A stretch of 64,000 bases of DNA from Ailurus styani. Taxonomy: Eukaryota > Chordata > Mammalia > Carnivora > Ailuridae. The notes beneath the pieces are model-generated. The model had not been told where the DNA came from. It saw only the letters and a list, made by a program, of their open reading frames with translations, and searched no databases. Below, piece by piece: positions 1 to 11,564 of the stretch; position 1 is the stretch's first letter; each line of letters begins with the position of its first letter. The stretch is from contig LNAC01000162.1 in NCBI GenBank assembly GCA_002007465.1, positions 3,021,761 to 3,085,760 on the forward strand, in the 5' to 3' direction. The position numbers were made by a program, and so were the translations under genes.

Positions 1-880
1 AGGAACAGGCTTTAGGTAAGGTAGATTTAATATTACCCCATCTCTCTGATAACAAAAAGAGGGCCTAAGAATGTTTATAAATTCATCATATATGCAACTA
101 ATTTGAATAAAGGCCAAGGCTAGATCTCAGGGGGAAGTGAAAGTAACATTTATTGAGACACTACCACTATCAATGATTAGGAACTGCTTTGAAATATTGC
201 TTTTTTTTACTTCATTCATTTTCTCTCTCTCAGGAGTTTCAGTTCTCTTTATTTTACTTCTTGGCTCCCACTAGAGGGAAAGAGAACTAATAATCTGAGT
301 GATCAGCAAAAATGGTCTATTATTGTACATTCACTGTTAATTATGTTCACTGTTGTCTCAAAAACAAATCATACTAATTATGGATGATCTCTTTTATACT
401 TCCTCTGGGCATCTAGCTGTCTCAGTAAACTACACTGTGGCCAATTCTGTAGTTGGAGCAGCTTCATTACGCCCATTCCCATTCCATTCAGTATGGTAGC
501 TCATTGGGTGCCTACCTGTCTTCAGGAGCCCTGCCAACATTCTTTCTCTCTGCATGATTGTCACTGTTTCTATTTCCCGTGGCATGTGACATGGAGGAAA
601 TTGATAATATCCAAAGATTCAGATTTTCTTTCAGTGTAGACAGAAAAGAAACTCTTATTTGGGTCTATAGGCTTATTCATGTGCTTCAATCAGACAGATC
701 AGATCCATGGCTTTGCATTGGATGTTGCCCAACTTCTACACCCCTAATAATCAAATACTGATGGGTTATTTGATTCCCCATATGCTACTACAACTGTGTA
801 TATTCTTCTAGGGGACTTCTTGAGTAGTGGATATAAAATTTATGGCAAGATTTAGTTACCCTTGATTTCTTGGCTATAAT
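1..880. other. Unassigned unique-looking DNA
   Basis: AT-rich sequence with no repeat family, splice-flanked reading frame or RNA gene that I recognise. The 67-codon frame at 558-761 has no recognisable domain and is taken as chance. Confidence 0.4.
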
Positions 881-891
881 AGCACCTAATC

Positions 892-1108
892 CAGGGGATT
901 GGCCTTTGATAGCTCATGAGCCAAATTCTATCTGCTTCCTGTTTTGTAGATAAAGGTTTATTGGAACATAGCCATGCCCATTCATTTGTGTATAAATTCT
1001 GGCTAGTTTCATGCTTTGTGGAGGAGTGGAGTAGTTGTCAAAGATTGTATGATCTGCAAAGCTGAAAATATTTACTGTCTGATCCTTTGCAGAAAGGGGA
1101 CTTTGATC
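892..1108 (-). mobile_element. Old hAT-type non-autonomous DNA transposon (MITE)
   Basis: The left end reads CAGGGGATTGG and the right end degrades from a matching inverted terminus. In between, the block containing TTTATTGGAACATAGCCATG and the complement of the mammalian hAT/Charlie MITE core (ending AAAATATTTACTGTCTGATC) are in the expected order. About 215 bp is normal for such elements. No clean 8-bp target duplication survives. The family is known to be non-autonomous and long extinct. The exact subfamily is not named because I cannot align it. Confidence 0.65.
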
Positions 1109-1386
1109 TAAGCTAATCTTTATTTCTTATAAGTGCTGTTTACTTAACATTTCTGAAAAAAATCTTAATTGAATCATCTGATAAAGATACTGAAGATTTA
1201 AAGTAACTTAACACTTGGCCAAGAAGAAATTGTGTGGTTGAGTTAACCATTCTTGCCAATAACTGATACATAGAAGAAAGAGTAAAAGGCTTAGAGATAC
1301 TAGAATTTCCCTCTGCAATGAGTGAAAAAATAGAAAGACCCAAGGTACACAAAGGACGCCTTGGATCCCTTATGTTCCCTATTTTT

Positions 1387-1580
1387 TTTTTTTTTTTAAA
1401 GATTTTATTTATTTATTTCACAGAGGGAGAGAGATCACAAGGGGGCAGGCAGAGAGAGAAGGGGGGGAAGCAGGCTCCCCGCTGAGCAGGGAGCCCGACG
1501 TGGGCCTCGATCCCAGGACCCTGAGATCATGACCTGAGCCGAAAGCAGAGGCTTTAACCCACTGAGCCACCCAGGCGCCC
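1387..1580 (-). mobile_element. SINEC: SINEC (CAN-SINE), young subtype
   Basis: Reads on the minus strand from the tRNA-Lys-like head (GGGCGCCTGGGTGGCTCAG, at the right end) to an A-tail that appears as poly-T at about 1382-1397. A 17-bp target duplication TTATGTTCCCTATTTTT lies at 1370-1386 and 1581-1597 with no mismatch, so the insertion is full length and fairly recent. The reading frame across it (1418-1654, minus) is antisense SINE sequence, not a gene. Confidence 0.95.
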
Positions 1581-1609
1581 TTATGTTCCCTATTTTTATA
1601 CATAAGCCA

Positions 1610-3160
1610 TTTTGTGATTTTATTTATTCCCTTGAATCTCTCCTTAGCATTCATTTCAACTACATTTCCCCTGTACTCTTAATGTCGACTCTGGGCCTCA
1701 CTCTACCCTAGGGAGGTTTTGCCTGAGGGGCCTTGATAAATAGCACTTTCTGGAGCTGATGATAAAGAAAATGTTCCGTAGCATGTATGTAAGAAGATCA
1801 AGGATGATCTTTGGCTAGTTGGCTCTGCTGACTACAGTCATCTAGACTAAGTGCTGACAGAACAATATAAAATGACATGTCAAAACAAAACAAAACAAAA
1901 CATCAGAGATATATTTTTAAAATACTCTATGAATCAAAGATTTTTCATGCTGACACTTTCAAATTAGATTAATGGAACTATCATGCAGTATGATATGTTT
2001 ATGAAATATTCCAAGATATTTCTACAGAGATACAGCTTCAACTTTCCATGAAAGCAGTCTGAATTAAAATTTAAGCCCATATTTTTATTTGGTGTGAATA
2101 AGAGAATTAAAAAAACATATAATTGGATGCCTCTGTTAAGCATATGACAGTACTAAAAGACTTTCCTATCATTATGATTATTTGCCAATAGAAATTCCTC
2201 AGGCAAGTCATTAACTTCCAAGGGTCTCACTTAGTTCTCCTCACCAACTTTGATCGAATGATATATAAAATTTAAATTACTTACAGTTGATCTAAATAGA
2301 TATCGTGTGGTATGTCAAGTATTCTCACAACATTCATGAAAAGAATATAAGACTGCATACAATTATATTTATTTTATAGGTGGAGAAACCAGGAAGATTC
2401 AAATATGGGCAAAACTGTACATTTACTTCAGTTGATTATTAAGGATACAAGTCTACAATTAAAATGCAATATAGAATATCAGTACTTCAAGTACTCTTCT
2501 GGGAGAATGTCAAATTTTTGGAACTATTTCTTTTGATTTAGCTTGTATTTCTAACTAGTATTTTCATGTACTCTTCTAAAGGCTCAAATAATACTAAAGG
2601 ACTTATGGCAAAAATTAGCAGTATTTTAATCCCCACCTCAATTTACCAATCCCCAGAGGCAACCTCTTTCATATCTTGCAATTTATTCCTTTGATATATA
2701 TCTCTATATATTTAAATAAATTATTTTATTACCATATTTAAATTGTTGATTTCTAGGCATTCTCTGTTGACTTCACTCCATGGAAGATGAAGATCTAGAT
2801 GTCCTTTGTACGCCCCCACCTCTTTGTCACCACCCCTCCCCCCCACTCACACACATTTACTAAACCCTTACTCTCCCAATATACCTATATTGTGATGGTC
2901 ATCTAGGTTACATCAATGTTCCCTATGCACAATTCATGAATATGTAATGCTACTGACAACTGAGTACTGCCTCACAACAAAGAAGGTCCAGGTATAAATA
3001 TTAAACTTTCAACAATCTTTTTTATTGAATTTCACATTTTCCCCCACTTCAAAAGGCACTTGATGTCCCTTCTCAGTGCTCCACAGTATAACAGATTTTT
3101 TTAATCATCTCTGCTTGTTGCTAGGTAGAAATTGTCTTTCTTAGGTTTCTAAAGGCCTTT
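1610..3160. other. Unassigned AT-rich DNA
   Basis: No gene or clear repeat apart from a (CAAAA)n run at 1881-1901. A stretch at about 2320-2430 (TTTTATAGGTGGAGAAACCAG) resembles the complement of a MIR core, but too weakly to call. Confidence 0.35.
1881..1901. repeat. (CAAAA)n microsatellite
   Basis: Four tandem CAAAA units follow ATGACATGT. Confidence 0.9.
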
Positions 3161-3164
3161 TTAA

Positions 3165-3634
3165 TGTTCATTAGTCAGAGGTCTCCTGAGAAACAGAACA
3201 AGAGAGAAAAAGAGAGAGACTGATTGATTATGAGGAATTGGCTCATACAATTACAGAGGCCAAAGAGTCCCATGATCTGCCATCTGTAAGCTGGAAATCC
3301 AGGAAAGCCAGTGGTGTAGTTCTAGTCTGAAGTCAAAGCCTGAGAACTAGGAGTGCAGATGGTCTAAGTCCTAGCCCCAAAGCAGAAGACCAGTGTTCCG
3401 GCTCCAGCAATCAGACAGACTGAGGGAATTCTTTCCTTCGCCTTTTTGTTCAGGTCCTCAACACATTGGATGATGCTTACCCACAGTGGAAGATAGTCTG
3501 CTTTACTCAGTTCACCAATTCAAATGCTAATTTATTCTAGACAAACCTTCACAGACACACTCAAAATAATGATTGAACAGATATCTGGGCATCCCATGAC
3601 TCGGTCAAGGTGATGCATAAAATTAACCATCACA
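3165..3634 (-). mobile_element. ERVL-type solo LTR, minus strand
   Basis: On the minus strand it starts TGTGATGGTTAATTTTATG and its other end is the complement of CTCTGGAGAAACAGAAC..CATTAGTCAG, the ordered hallmarks of an abundant ancient mammalian LTR. Internal landmarks (GGAATTGGCTCA, TTGGATGATGCTTACCCACA, AATATCTGGGCATC complements) are in the right order. The same family recurs on the plus strand at 17507-18008. No internal retroviral sequence is attached, so it is a solo LTR. The name (MLT2-like) is tentative. Confidence 0.7.
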
Positions 3635-4574
3635 TCATGTATATATCCAGTTTCCACTTTTCCTAACATTGCATTATTATATTCTATCATCTTTGTCATT
3701 TTTAGCTTAAGTCTTTTTTTTATATATATATTCCTTTGTTGTAACTTCCTTGGCATTTTAGTGGGGAACAGAAGATAATGTGTGTGACCAATCCACCACC
3801 TTCAACTATACACCCCTAATATATATTTAAATCTTCATTAGTTGAAACTATTTTAGTGAATGGAGAATATGCAGACTACTCACTCCTTGGAGGTATACTC
3901 TTATATTTACACTTATGTTAAATGAAATAATCAGCCTCAATGAATCATTGAGTATTTTTAACTCATAGGAAATCAACTGAGGAGTATTAGAAAACTTGTG
4001 AGGCCACAGATGGGAAGTAAGGGGAATATTTTAGGTCACTTGCTGATACCAAAGAAGGTGAAAATCCTTAGCATCCACTAATATGTACCCAATGCTGTGT
4101 CATGCATAAAGTCCTTCCACAGGTCCTTATGAATATCATACCACACAGATAAATATGGATTTGACTGCCTTTTCACATGCTGTACCTCCTATCTAAGAAC
4201 TTCATCACTTTGCTCACATAACTATTAATAGTCTTTTACAATTCAGATATAATGTCATCTTTCTTTCCAAATATATCTTCGTCAGCTTTTACTATAGTGA
4301 CTCTCTTCTATACTACCATAACACCCAGAAAATATCTATATGATAGTCCCTTAGCAAGTTTTCAGACTTACTCCAAACATTTGTTATCCAGGACAACAGT
4401 ACAAAGGGAGGTGTCCTGCTCAAACTCCATGTCCTTTAGCTTTCTACCCTATCTCTATCCTGTCCCCTTCCCTCCCAGGGGGCTAATGCAGATATTTCCT
4501 CCAAAGTTGAGTCACATACCCTTTCACCTACCGTTTAGGGAGAGGAAGAATGCACAGTGTAGGATAATCTTCTA
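3635..4574. other. Unassigned AT-rich DNA
   Basis: No repeat or gene is recognised. The 107-codon frame at 4252-4575 is low in distinctive residues, has no domain, and is treated as chance. Confidence 0.35.
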
Positions 4575-4590
4575 GAAAACAATCATGTAG

Positions 4591-4814
4591 GGCGCCTGGC
4601 TGGCTCAGTGGGTTAAAGCCTCTGCCTCCGGCTCAGGTCATGATCTCAGGGTCCTGGGATCGAGCCCCGCATCGGGCTCCCTGCTCGGCGAGGAGCCTGC
4701 TTCTTCCTCTCTCTCTGCCTGTCTCTCTGCCTACTTGTGATCTCTCTCTCTCTCTCTCTCTCTCTCTGTCAAATAAATAAGTAAAAAATCTTAAAAAAAA
4801 GAAAAAAGAAAAAA
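4591..4814 (+). mobile_element. SINEC: SINEC, young subtype, with assembly-duplicated tail
   Basis: Starts GGCGCCTGGCTGGCTCAGTG, carries the young-subtype body, a (TC)n run at about 4739-4767 and an AAATAAATAAG tail followed by A-rich sequence. The target duplication GAAAACAATCATGTAG is at 4575-4590 and 4815-4830. The tail and the right target copy appear a second time after the N at 4855, which I take as an assembly error and not a second insertion. Confidence 0.95.
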
Positions 4815-4924
4815 GAAAACAATCATGTAGATGAAGCTCTCACAGATTCCTCTANAATCTTAAAAAAAAAGAAAAAAGAAAAAAGAAAACAATCATGTAG
4901 ATGAAGCTCTCACAGATTCCTCTA
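4787..4924. repeat. Direct duplication flanking a single N (assembly joint)
   Basis: Bases 4787-4854 and 4856-4924 are the same sequence except for one extra A in a poly-A run, with a lone N at 4855 between them. This is what a scaffolder leaves when two overlapping contig ends are joined without merging. Confidence 0.85.
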
Positions 4925-5294
4925 CCATCTGGAAGGCTAATTCTCTGCCAGGATATACAGAGAGAGCTCTATGACATCTGGGCCCTGTAGACTCCTTACC
5001 CTGTTGGGAGGAGTTAACAAGAAAAGACCAAAGTGGATATATCTACTATATCAGAGCCATTGGTATTGTATATATCCCTTGAAATTGGTGATTTGTTTTC
5101 TTAGGTTTCCTCCACTCCAGTTAGAGCTCCTTAGATACAAGAACTACGTAATGTTAATCTCTGCTTGTTGTCAAATTAACATAGGGTTTTTCCCATGGGG
5201 GTGCTCAAGTAATACTTGAATGGGAATATATCATAATATGTTAGATATGCCAATGTTGTCTAAGGGAGTTCTTACCTGTCCATGAGCCAGTTTC

Positions 5295-5569
5295 TTTCTT
5301 TCTTTTTTTTTTTTAAAGATTTTATTTATTTATTTGACACACAGAGAGAGATTACAAGTAGGCAGAGAGGCAGGCAGAGAGACAGGGAGAGGAGGAAGCA
5401 GGCTCCCTGCTGAGCAGAGAGCCCGATGCGGGCCTCNGAGAGACAGGGAGAGGAGGAAGCAGGCTCCCTGCTGAGCAGAGAGCCCGATGTGGGCCTCGAT
5501 CCCAGGACGCTGAGATCATGACCTGAGCCGAAAGCAGAGGCTTTAACCCACTGAGCCACCCAGGCGTCC
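5295..5569 (-). mobile_element. SINEC: SINEC, young subtype, artificially lengthened
   Basis: Antisense copy: poly-T and TTTTATTTATTTATTTGACA at the left, head (CTGAGCCACCCAGGCGTCC) at the right, with target duplication CATGAGCCAGTTTC at 5281-5294 and 5570-5583. At about 275 bp it is longer than its relatives because 60 bases in the middle are present twice around an N at 5437. Confidence 0.93.
5377..5497. repeat. 60-bp duplication around a single N (assembly joint)
   Basis: Bases 5377-5436 and 5438-5497 match over 60 bases with one C/T difference (GATGCGGG versus GATGTGGG), separated only by an N at 5437. The one difference could be an allelic or sequencing difference between two overlapping contigs. 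Confidence 0.85.
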
Positions 5570-5589
5570 CATGAGCCAGTTTCATAGAT

Positions 5590-8500
5590 AAATTTTCCTA
5601 GGGGGAGAAGAAAGTTTCCAAGTCTAATCAAGGGTAATCACCAGAACCAAAGCAAGTTGATCAAATTGTCTTAGGAGTTTGGAATTGAGACACAAAGAGA
5701 TTCTGTCAATTAGCTATTATTATTGGATATGAAGGTATATATATATTACAAACTAAATTTGAGTCTTAAATGAGTTGAAGAGAAAAAGAGAAAAAATAAT
5801 GCCAAAGACCGACAGAGTAACCTATCACAGGAGATTCTGTGACTCCAGAGAAAGAGAAGTGGGAAGCCCTAATTCCTTATATCTTTTCAGCACTCCCTGG
5901 ATTTGGTCCTTGAGAGATTCAATAACACTTCCTTTTCTTGAATTCTATTTGATATGCCTATAACATAATAGCTCTCTCCACATTCCCTACCCTGTGTATG
6001 TGTGTGTGGTGTGTCTTTCTTTACCTGTAATTTCAATATTAATTTGGCTCTGTGAATAATGATTCCTTTTTTTTTCTGTTACACCTTAAAGTTAAGTATA
6101 TTTTCTTAAACATTTGTATCAAGCCTACCCCATACCACATGAAATTCTGAGTGTGTTCAACACTCAGTTGTTGTCTGAATGGCTAGCGGATCCTTTACTT
6201 TCTCCAATGAACCTAGTATCAGGTGGTAAAATAGGTTTTTGAAATTGTATTTTTAACCTTTTTAGGGCTATTGGAAATGGATTACTCTTCTAACTTAAAT
6301 ATAATCCTAGTGATACTCTAAACAACAAATATAATTCCAAAAAGATTTCACTTTTTCAATAATGGCTGGAAATGAGTGATTTAAGGCTCAGGGTAATTCA
6401 TTTTTAATAAATACTTTTCTGTACCATTTAATGTTTTTTTCTTTATGGATAAATAATTAGCACTATTGGAGATGTCTGATTATCTAATCAAATGTTGGGC
6501 ATTTCCTGTAATTTGAGTTATTTTTTGTGGACTACAACAATTTTGTGAGCCTAAAGATTAAATGAACATCAGGATACCCTTTAATAGGAACTGTGTTACA
6601 GAGAGTTATCACACAGCCTGCATTGCACACAAGAGCAGGAGGGCATGCTATACAATGTCTGTGATTCTAAGCAAATGGATATTTCTAAATGTTTGGTGTG
6701 AATGCATGTTTGCACGAGACAGTGATTATTTTTTTTTTCTTAACAGCATGTGGTAGCCTCTTCTCTGTCAGTTAATGAGTTGACTATCACCAATTGCACT
6801 ACAGAATTTCCCAAAGTCCAATTTTGAACTGTTTGTTAATTTGCTATCTTCCAGAATTGATTCTGGTTACTGGTGTACTTTGAGCATATTTATTAAGCTT
6901 TTAGTACATGGGGATGCATGTTTTTCAAAACTGATAAATTATAATTGGGACACCTGGGAAACATTAAATGTGTTCCAAGTCAAAGCTAACACAGGCAAAG
7001 CACTTGAACAGAAGTCCAGAAAACTGAACCATATTGATCTGCTCTTAACCTCAGGCAATTTAAGAGAAGCAAGTTCCTTATCTTGAGGTCACTAATGGCT
7101 CTTCCATTTTGAAGACTAAATGGTTTATCAGAAACATATATTGGCATAGTTTTATCATATAATTTAAAGAAAAGAAGACTTTGCATATTTGGAATATATA
7201 GGTTTTCACTTCACATAATTGGTGTAATGTGTTCACAAGTGTAGCAATCTCACAGGTGTCTTACAGGACTGTTGGAATTCACAAAACTTTCATGTGTATT
7301 GGCTTTCTGATGAACTCAGAGCCCAGGTTGGCAAATTTGCAATAAGAGTTAAATATATACAGTTAAATTGATACAAATAGGGAAAAACAGATAATATTCA
7401 TGAAACATTTTCCCCAAATCTCAACACATTCTTTACCCTCCCACACCAAGAACTGAATGAACAAAACAAGGACAGTGAAGAGGGATGGGCAATTATGACT
7501 CTTCTCAATAACGTCTTCATGAACTCAGTACTGCCTTTGTTAACTTTGGGTTAAGAGCCAGACTCATTACTGAAGCCAGCATCAAGTGTTCACCCTTTTG
7601 ACATTACAATATGTCAGTGACATATTTGCTGTGGAATTACAGATTCTAGATTTTAACTCATTTGGAAAGAATAAGGAAAAGGTATTAGGAAAGACCTCTT
7701 TCTGAGCTCAGTATATCACTTAGGCTGGGATGAGGAAGAGGCAAAGAAAAAGATGGAGAATACTCTGTTATCTTTGAAAAATTTAAGGGACAGGAAAAAA
7801 AATGGAATACCTTCTTGAAATGCCTTGTTCTGAGGCAATCTGAACAATTGTTGTTTTTGACTTCCCCTCAGTTAAATATGCCTCCATCATGCTATCTGTA
7901 CGAACAATGATTTGTTTTGCTCTCACTGTTGGCAAAGCAGGAGGTGTAAATATGCTTTCCAAATCCCCCAGGGGACTGCCGAAGTCTTCCCCACCCCCAG
8001 TTGAAGATTAATTTAAACTACAGCCTCTCCCTCTTTGGCGGGCTTCCATGTTATGAGCCAGAAAGTAGTTCTCCATCTGGAATTCTCAGTGATGCAACCC
8101 TAGCAAGCCCTTGGGGAAGGGGGAAACTTAAAAATCAGTCTTTTGCCACTTATAGTCTTGAGAATGTTGAAACTATAGATGATAATGCACAGATAATGTA
8201 CAGATAATGAACCTCTCTTTCACGACTAGAGCACTACTGCTGGCACACGCACATACACACACACCTACCATTCTTCAAATGGAAATCACAAACATGAAGG
8301 AGATACAATCACATGTATGATTGGGAAGGAATCTTCAGGTAGTTCATGCATGGCTCTTAACAGCCACTTGAAGACCTGCTTTAGTTTTCACATAACTCCA
8401 AGGAGAATGTATGAATCACATAAAATGCTCCAAAGGCCAATACACAGATAGTTAAATAGACATGGTTATCACTCCTTCATGTTTGTCATCTAAGAAGAGA

Positions 8501-9300
8501 AGTAAAATTTTCTGCCCATCAGAAGAAGTCACCTACAAACAACGAAGTGCATGATACATTCTCCTTTAGATTAATGGATAAACACTGTATTTCTTTGATT
8601 ATAAAATAGACATACTCATGTAAACATTTCTGATACTGAGAAGTATCAGACAATCAATAAAAGCACTTAATACAGTGTTTCTTTATGTTTCATCAACATG
8701 CTATCATTAAAGAGATGGAGTGTCATAATCAGTGGCATCTTAAAATGAAGGCAAAATGGTATATGGGAATAATCCCCATGACAATGAACTGAGTGAGTAG
8801 ACAGTGGCATCATTCCTGTATTCAAGAGCTGAGGACAAACTAATGTTGGTAAACAGTGATAATTCTGGCACAGGTGTCACATATTTAAAATGTCAAAATA
8901 TAAACATTCTGTAGCTTCTTTCTTAAATTATTATCTGTAGTACTCAATAATCAAATATTATATAAAGAGAATCTTCCTAATTGGTGAGCTATGAAATTGA
9001 TATGCACGTCTTGAATGAACTACTCTGTGCTCAAACGTGCATCTGGTTTGCCTGAATCATCAGGAGCCCTCAGCTCGTTATCTCTGCATCATCTACCTTC
9101 ATTTATGATATTAGTTCACATAAACACAAATAATTATATGCATGTGCATGTTATAAAAAGTTAGGAAACTTTGTACATAAGAGGGAAAGGTGGGAGGAAA
9201 TATTAAAAGTTTATTATATCTGTTTTGTGAAGTACCTAGTATTACCAGCCACATGTAATGAAATCCAAAATCAACTTTTTAGTCTCTCTCAAAGAGTCAA
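5590..9300. other. Repeat-poor island
   Basis: About 3.7 kb in which I recognise no SINE, LINE, LTR or DNA transposon, unusual for this window. No reading frame has coding character: the longest is about 80 codons. Simple patches are limited to a GT-rich patch near 5996-6013 and a CA-rich patch near 8245-8263. It may hold regulatory or conserved non-coding DNA, but nothing in the sequence alone proves that. Confidence 0.4.
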
Positions 9301-9589
9301 GTGGATAAATAAGTTGGAAGAATCCCTCAATGACTGAAGAGATGCTACACATACATGGTTGGGAATAAGCCAAAAATATGTTCATACATAGGACCTGAAG
9401 ACAGAAATTAAGCTATGTTTTATTAATAAATCATAAATCAAGGACATTTTTTTAGCCAGGACATAAATGGCACTCATAAATGGAAAAGTCATAGGGAAAC
9501 AAAGCAGGAACTGGCATGAAAGTGAATGTGTAGGATCGTAATGGACTGATGAGTCAAGAAACTGTGGAAGTTTGTCCGGTTTTCCCAAC

Positions 9590-9676
9590 ACCATCTGCTG
9601 AATCACTATATTCTATACCTGAAACTAATATAACCCTCTATGTTAACTACTGGAATAAAAACTCAAAAAAAAAAAC
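9590..9676 (+). mobile_element. L1 3' end fragment
   Basis: The run CTATACCTGAAACTAATATAA followed by ATGTTAACTACTGGAATAAA and an A-tail at 9665-9675 matches the common 3' terminus of old mammalian L1 elements, in sense orientation. Only the last 90 bases or so are recognisable. Confidence 0.6.
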
Positions 9677-9714
9677 CAAACCCCAAACTGTGGTAGGGCT
9701 TTAAAAATAAATTT

Positions 9715-10165
9715 TGCCTGGGGCACTGGAAATGTATTAGATCTGAAAGAGAAATTTTATATCAGGGCCTTGGTAAGACTGTACAAAGATTACTCCACTA
9801 ATTTAGCTACTAGAGGAGGGGGACTGAAAAGAAAAGATCCAGTTAAAATATAATTTCAATAGCCTTTCAAGAAATAATACCAAAGGAAGAAGAAAATGGA
9901 AAAGAATATAAGAGGCTGATGTTAGTATCTTATTGCATGTAGACAGCAAGAAAGAGAAAAGAGAATTAGAAGCAATACAAACTTCTCATACGTGAGTGAC
10001 TCAGAAGATGGCAGTGGAAATACGTGAGGTGGTAAAGAAAATGGAAAAACATCTATGAGGATACAATGATGAAATCAGTTTCAGAAATATGTTTTTAGAG
10101 GTGTTAATGGAATATGGAGCTTGAAATTATAAACAGGGATTGAGAATCAACAGGAAAAGTGTACA
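9715..10165 (-). mobile_element. Possible degraded L2 (antisense)
   Basis: Purine-rich phrases (AAGAGGCTGATG, GGCAGTGGAAATACGTGAGGTGG) follow the order seen in the complement of the L2 3' coding region. Divergence is high and this is a weak call. Confidence 0.3.
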
Positions 10166-10729
10166 TTCAGAAAGATAACGGTCTAAACACGTTTCCATGT
10201 GTGGTTCGCTCTAAGATCCTCTCTGTGTTTGTCTTCTCATTATTAGTTGAGATTAGTTTTCTCTTCTTTAAAAAAAATATCTGCATTGTTCATGTTGTGT
10301 CAGGCATTGCTACTCTAACAGCAGTGACTAATATCACGTTATTCATGGAATAAATGTACATATTAGGGGACAATATATGTTAGAGCATCATTAAATGACC
10401 AGCTCGTAGTAGGCAACTGAAATCAGTTTCTGACCTTGGGAAGTAAGAGAAAGGGCTCTCAGATATGGTTTAGGGAATTATTTGTGTGGAATTCCATGGA
10501 GGAAAATGAGAAAAATAAGAGAAACAAGACATAGACTTGGGAGAAGTTATCTTAAGACAGGGAACAAATGTGGAGGGAAAGGACATATTATATAGATTTT
10601 AGGGGAGAACCATTAAAACTAAAAACAACAAGATGAAGACCAAAAAATTAAAAAGCAACAATGTAAAAAAAAAGGGGGGGAAATAGTAATTTCTTCAGGG
10701 ATACACTGACATATAAAAATAAATTTATT

Positions 10730-10848
10730 TATTTATTTTTTAAAAGAGTTAATTTACTTATTTAACAGAGAGCACAAGCAGGGGGAGTAGCAGGCAGAGG
10801 GAGAAGGAGAAGCTGGCTCCTTGCTCAGCAGGGAGCCCGATGCAGGTC
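10730..10848 (-). mobile_element. SINEC: SINEC, old, 5'-truncated
   Basis: TTTATTTATTTATTTTTTAAAAG then ACAGAGAGCACAAGCAGGGGG and GCAGGGAGCCCGATGCAGG are the tail-side two thirds of an antisense SINEC. The tRNA-like head is missing, so it has lost its polymerase III promoter. No target duplication was found. Confidence 0.8.
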
Positions 10849-10965
10849 TCAGTATGATTAGGGAGTTACACCAATGATCATGATGAAAGGAAATTCAATG
10901 AAAAAGCAGAGAAATACCAGAATTTCAGAGGTAATGACTGTGGGTACCAAGAAATAAACCACATT

Positions 10966-11558
10966 TGCATTAGTTTGCTAGGGCTTCTATAACAAAATAC
11001 CACAGACTGGGTAGCTAAAATAACAGAATTTTTTTTTTAAAGTCATGATTCTGCAGGCTGGAAATCCAAGATCAAAATGTTGGCAGGTTTGGTTTCTCCT
11101 GATGTTTCTCTCCAAGGGTTTCAGATGGCAACTGTGTCCTCACATGGCCTTTTCTGCATGCTGTCTCACTGCTGGTATCTCTTTCTGTTCTTTAGTTTAG
11201 TTTTTTTTTTTTTAGAGATTTTATTTATTTATTTGACAGAGAGGGAACACAAGCAGGGGGAGTGGGAGACAAGAAGCAGACTTCCTGTGGAGCAGAAAGC
11301 CTGATGCGGGGCTTGATCCCAGGACCGTGGGATCATGACCTGAGCTGAAGGCAGGTGCTAAACAACTGAGCCACCCAGGCACCCCTCTTAATGTTCTTAT
11401 AAGGATCCTAATCTTCCTGGATTAGAGCCCTGCTCTTAAGTTCTCATTTATTAATGAGAGCTTCATTAATACTCCCCCTACTTCAAAGAACAGTCATATT
11501 GAACATTAGGGCTTCAATATATGAATTTGGGGGGGGATATAATTCAGTATATAACTCA
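10966..11558 (-). mobile_element. MaLR (MST/MLT1-like) LTR split by a SINE
   Basis: The left part (TAGTTTGCTAGGGCTTCTATAACAAAATACC) and right part (CTTATAAGGATCCTAATC... TTCAATATATGAATTTGG) are the two halves of an antisense MaLR LTR of the MST type, in the expected order. A SINEC occupies 11201-11385 between them. MaLR LTRs belong to non-autonomous ERVL relatives. No internal region adjoins it. Confidence 0.75.
11201..11385 (-). mobile_element. SINEC: SINEC inserted in a MaLR LTR
   Basis: Poly-T, AGAGATTTTATTTATTTATTTGACAG, then a body with AAGCAGGGGGAGTG and a head complement GAGCCACCCAGGCACCCC. It belongs to the older carnivore subtype (GCTGAAGGCAGGTGCTAAACAA). No crisp target duplication is visible. 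Confidence 0.92.
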
Positions 11559-11564
11559 TGTATC

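Noticed and set aside
1418..1654. Minus-strand reading frame with a GAWVAQWVKASAFGSGHDL-like peptide, recurring at 5326-5631, 40581-40772 and 58903-59190
   Set aside because: The peptide is the conceptual translation of the SINEC head in one frame. It recurs wherever a SINE of that orientation lies and is not a gene family.
4252..4575. 107-codon plus-strand frame
   Set aside because: No domain, ordinary composition for AT-rich non-coding DNA, and it ends at a SINE target site.
4591..4720. tRNA gene from the GGCTCAG..GGTCATGATC..GGGATCGAGCCC boxes
   Set aside because: These are the A and B box remnants of the tRNA-derived SINE head. No cloverleaf with an acceptor stem is formed.
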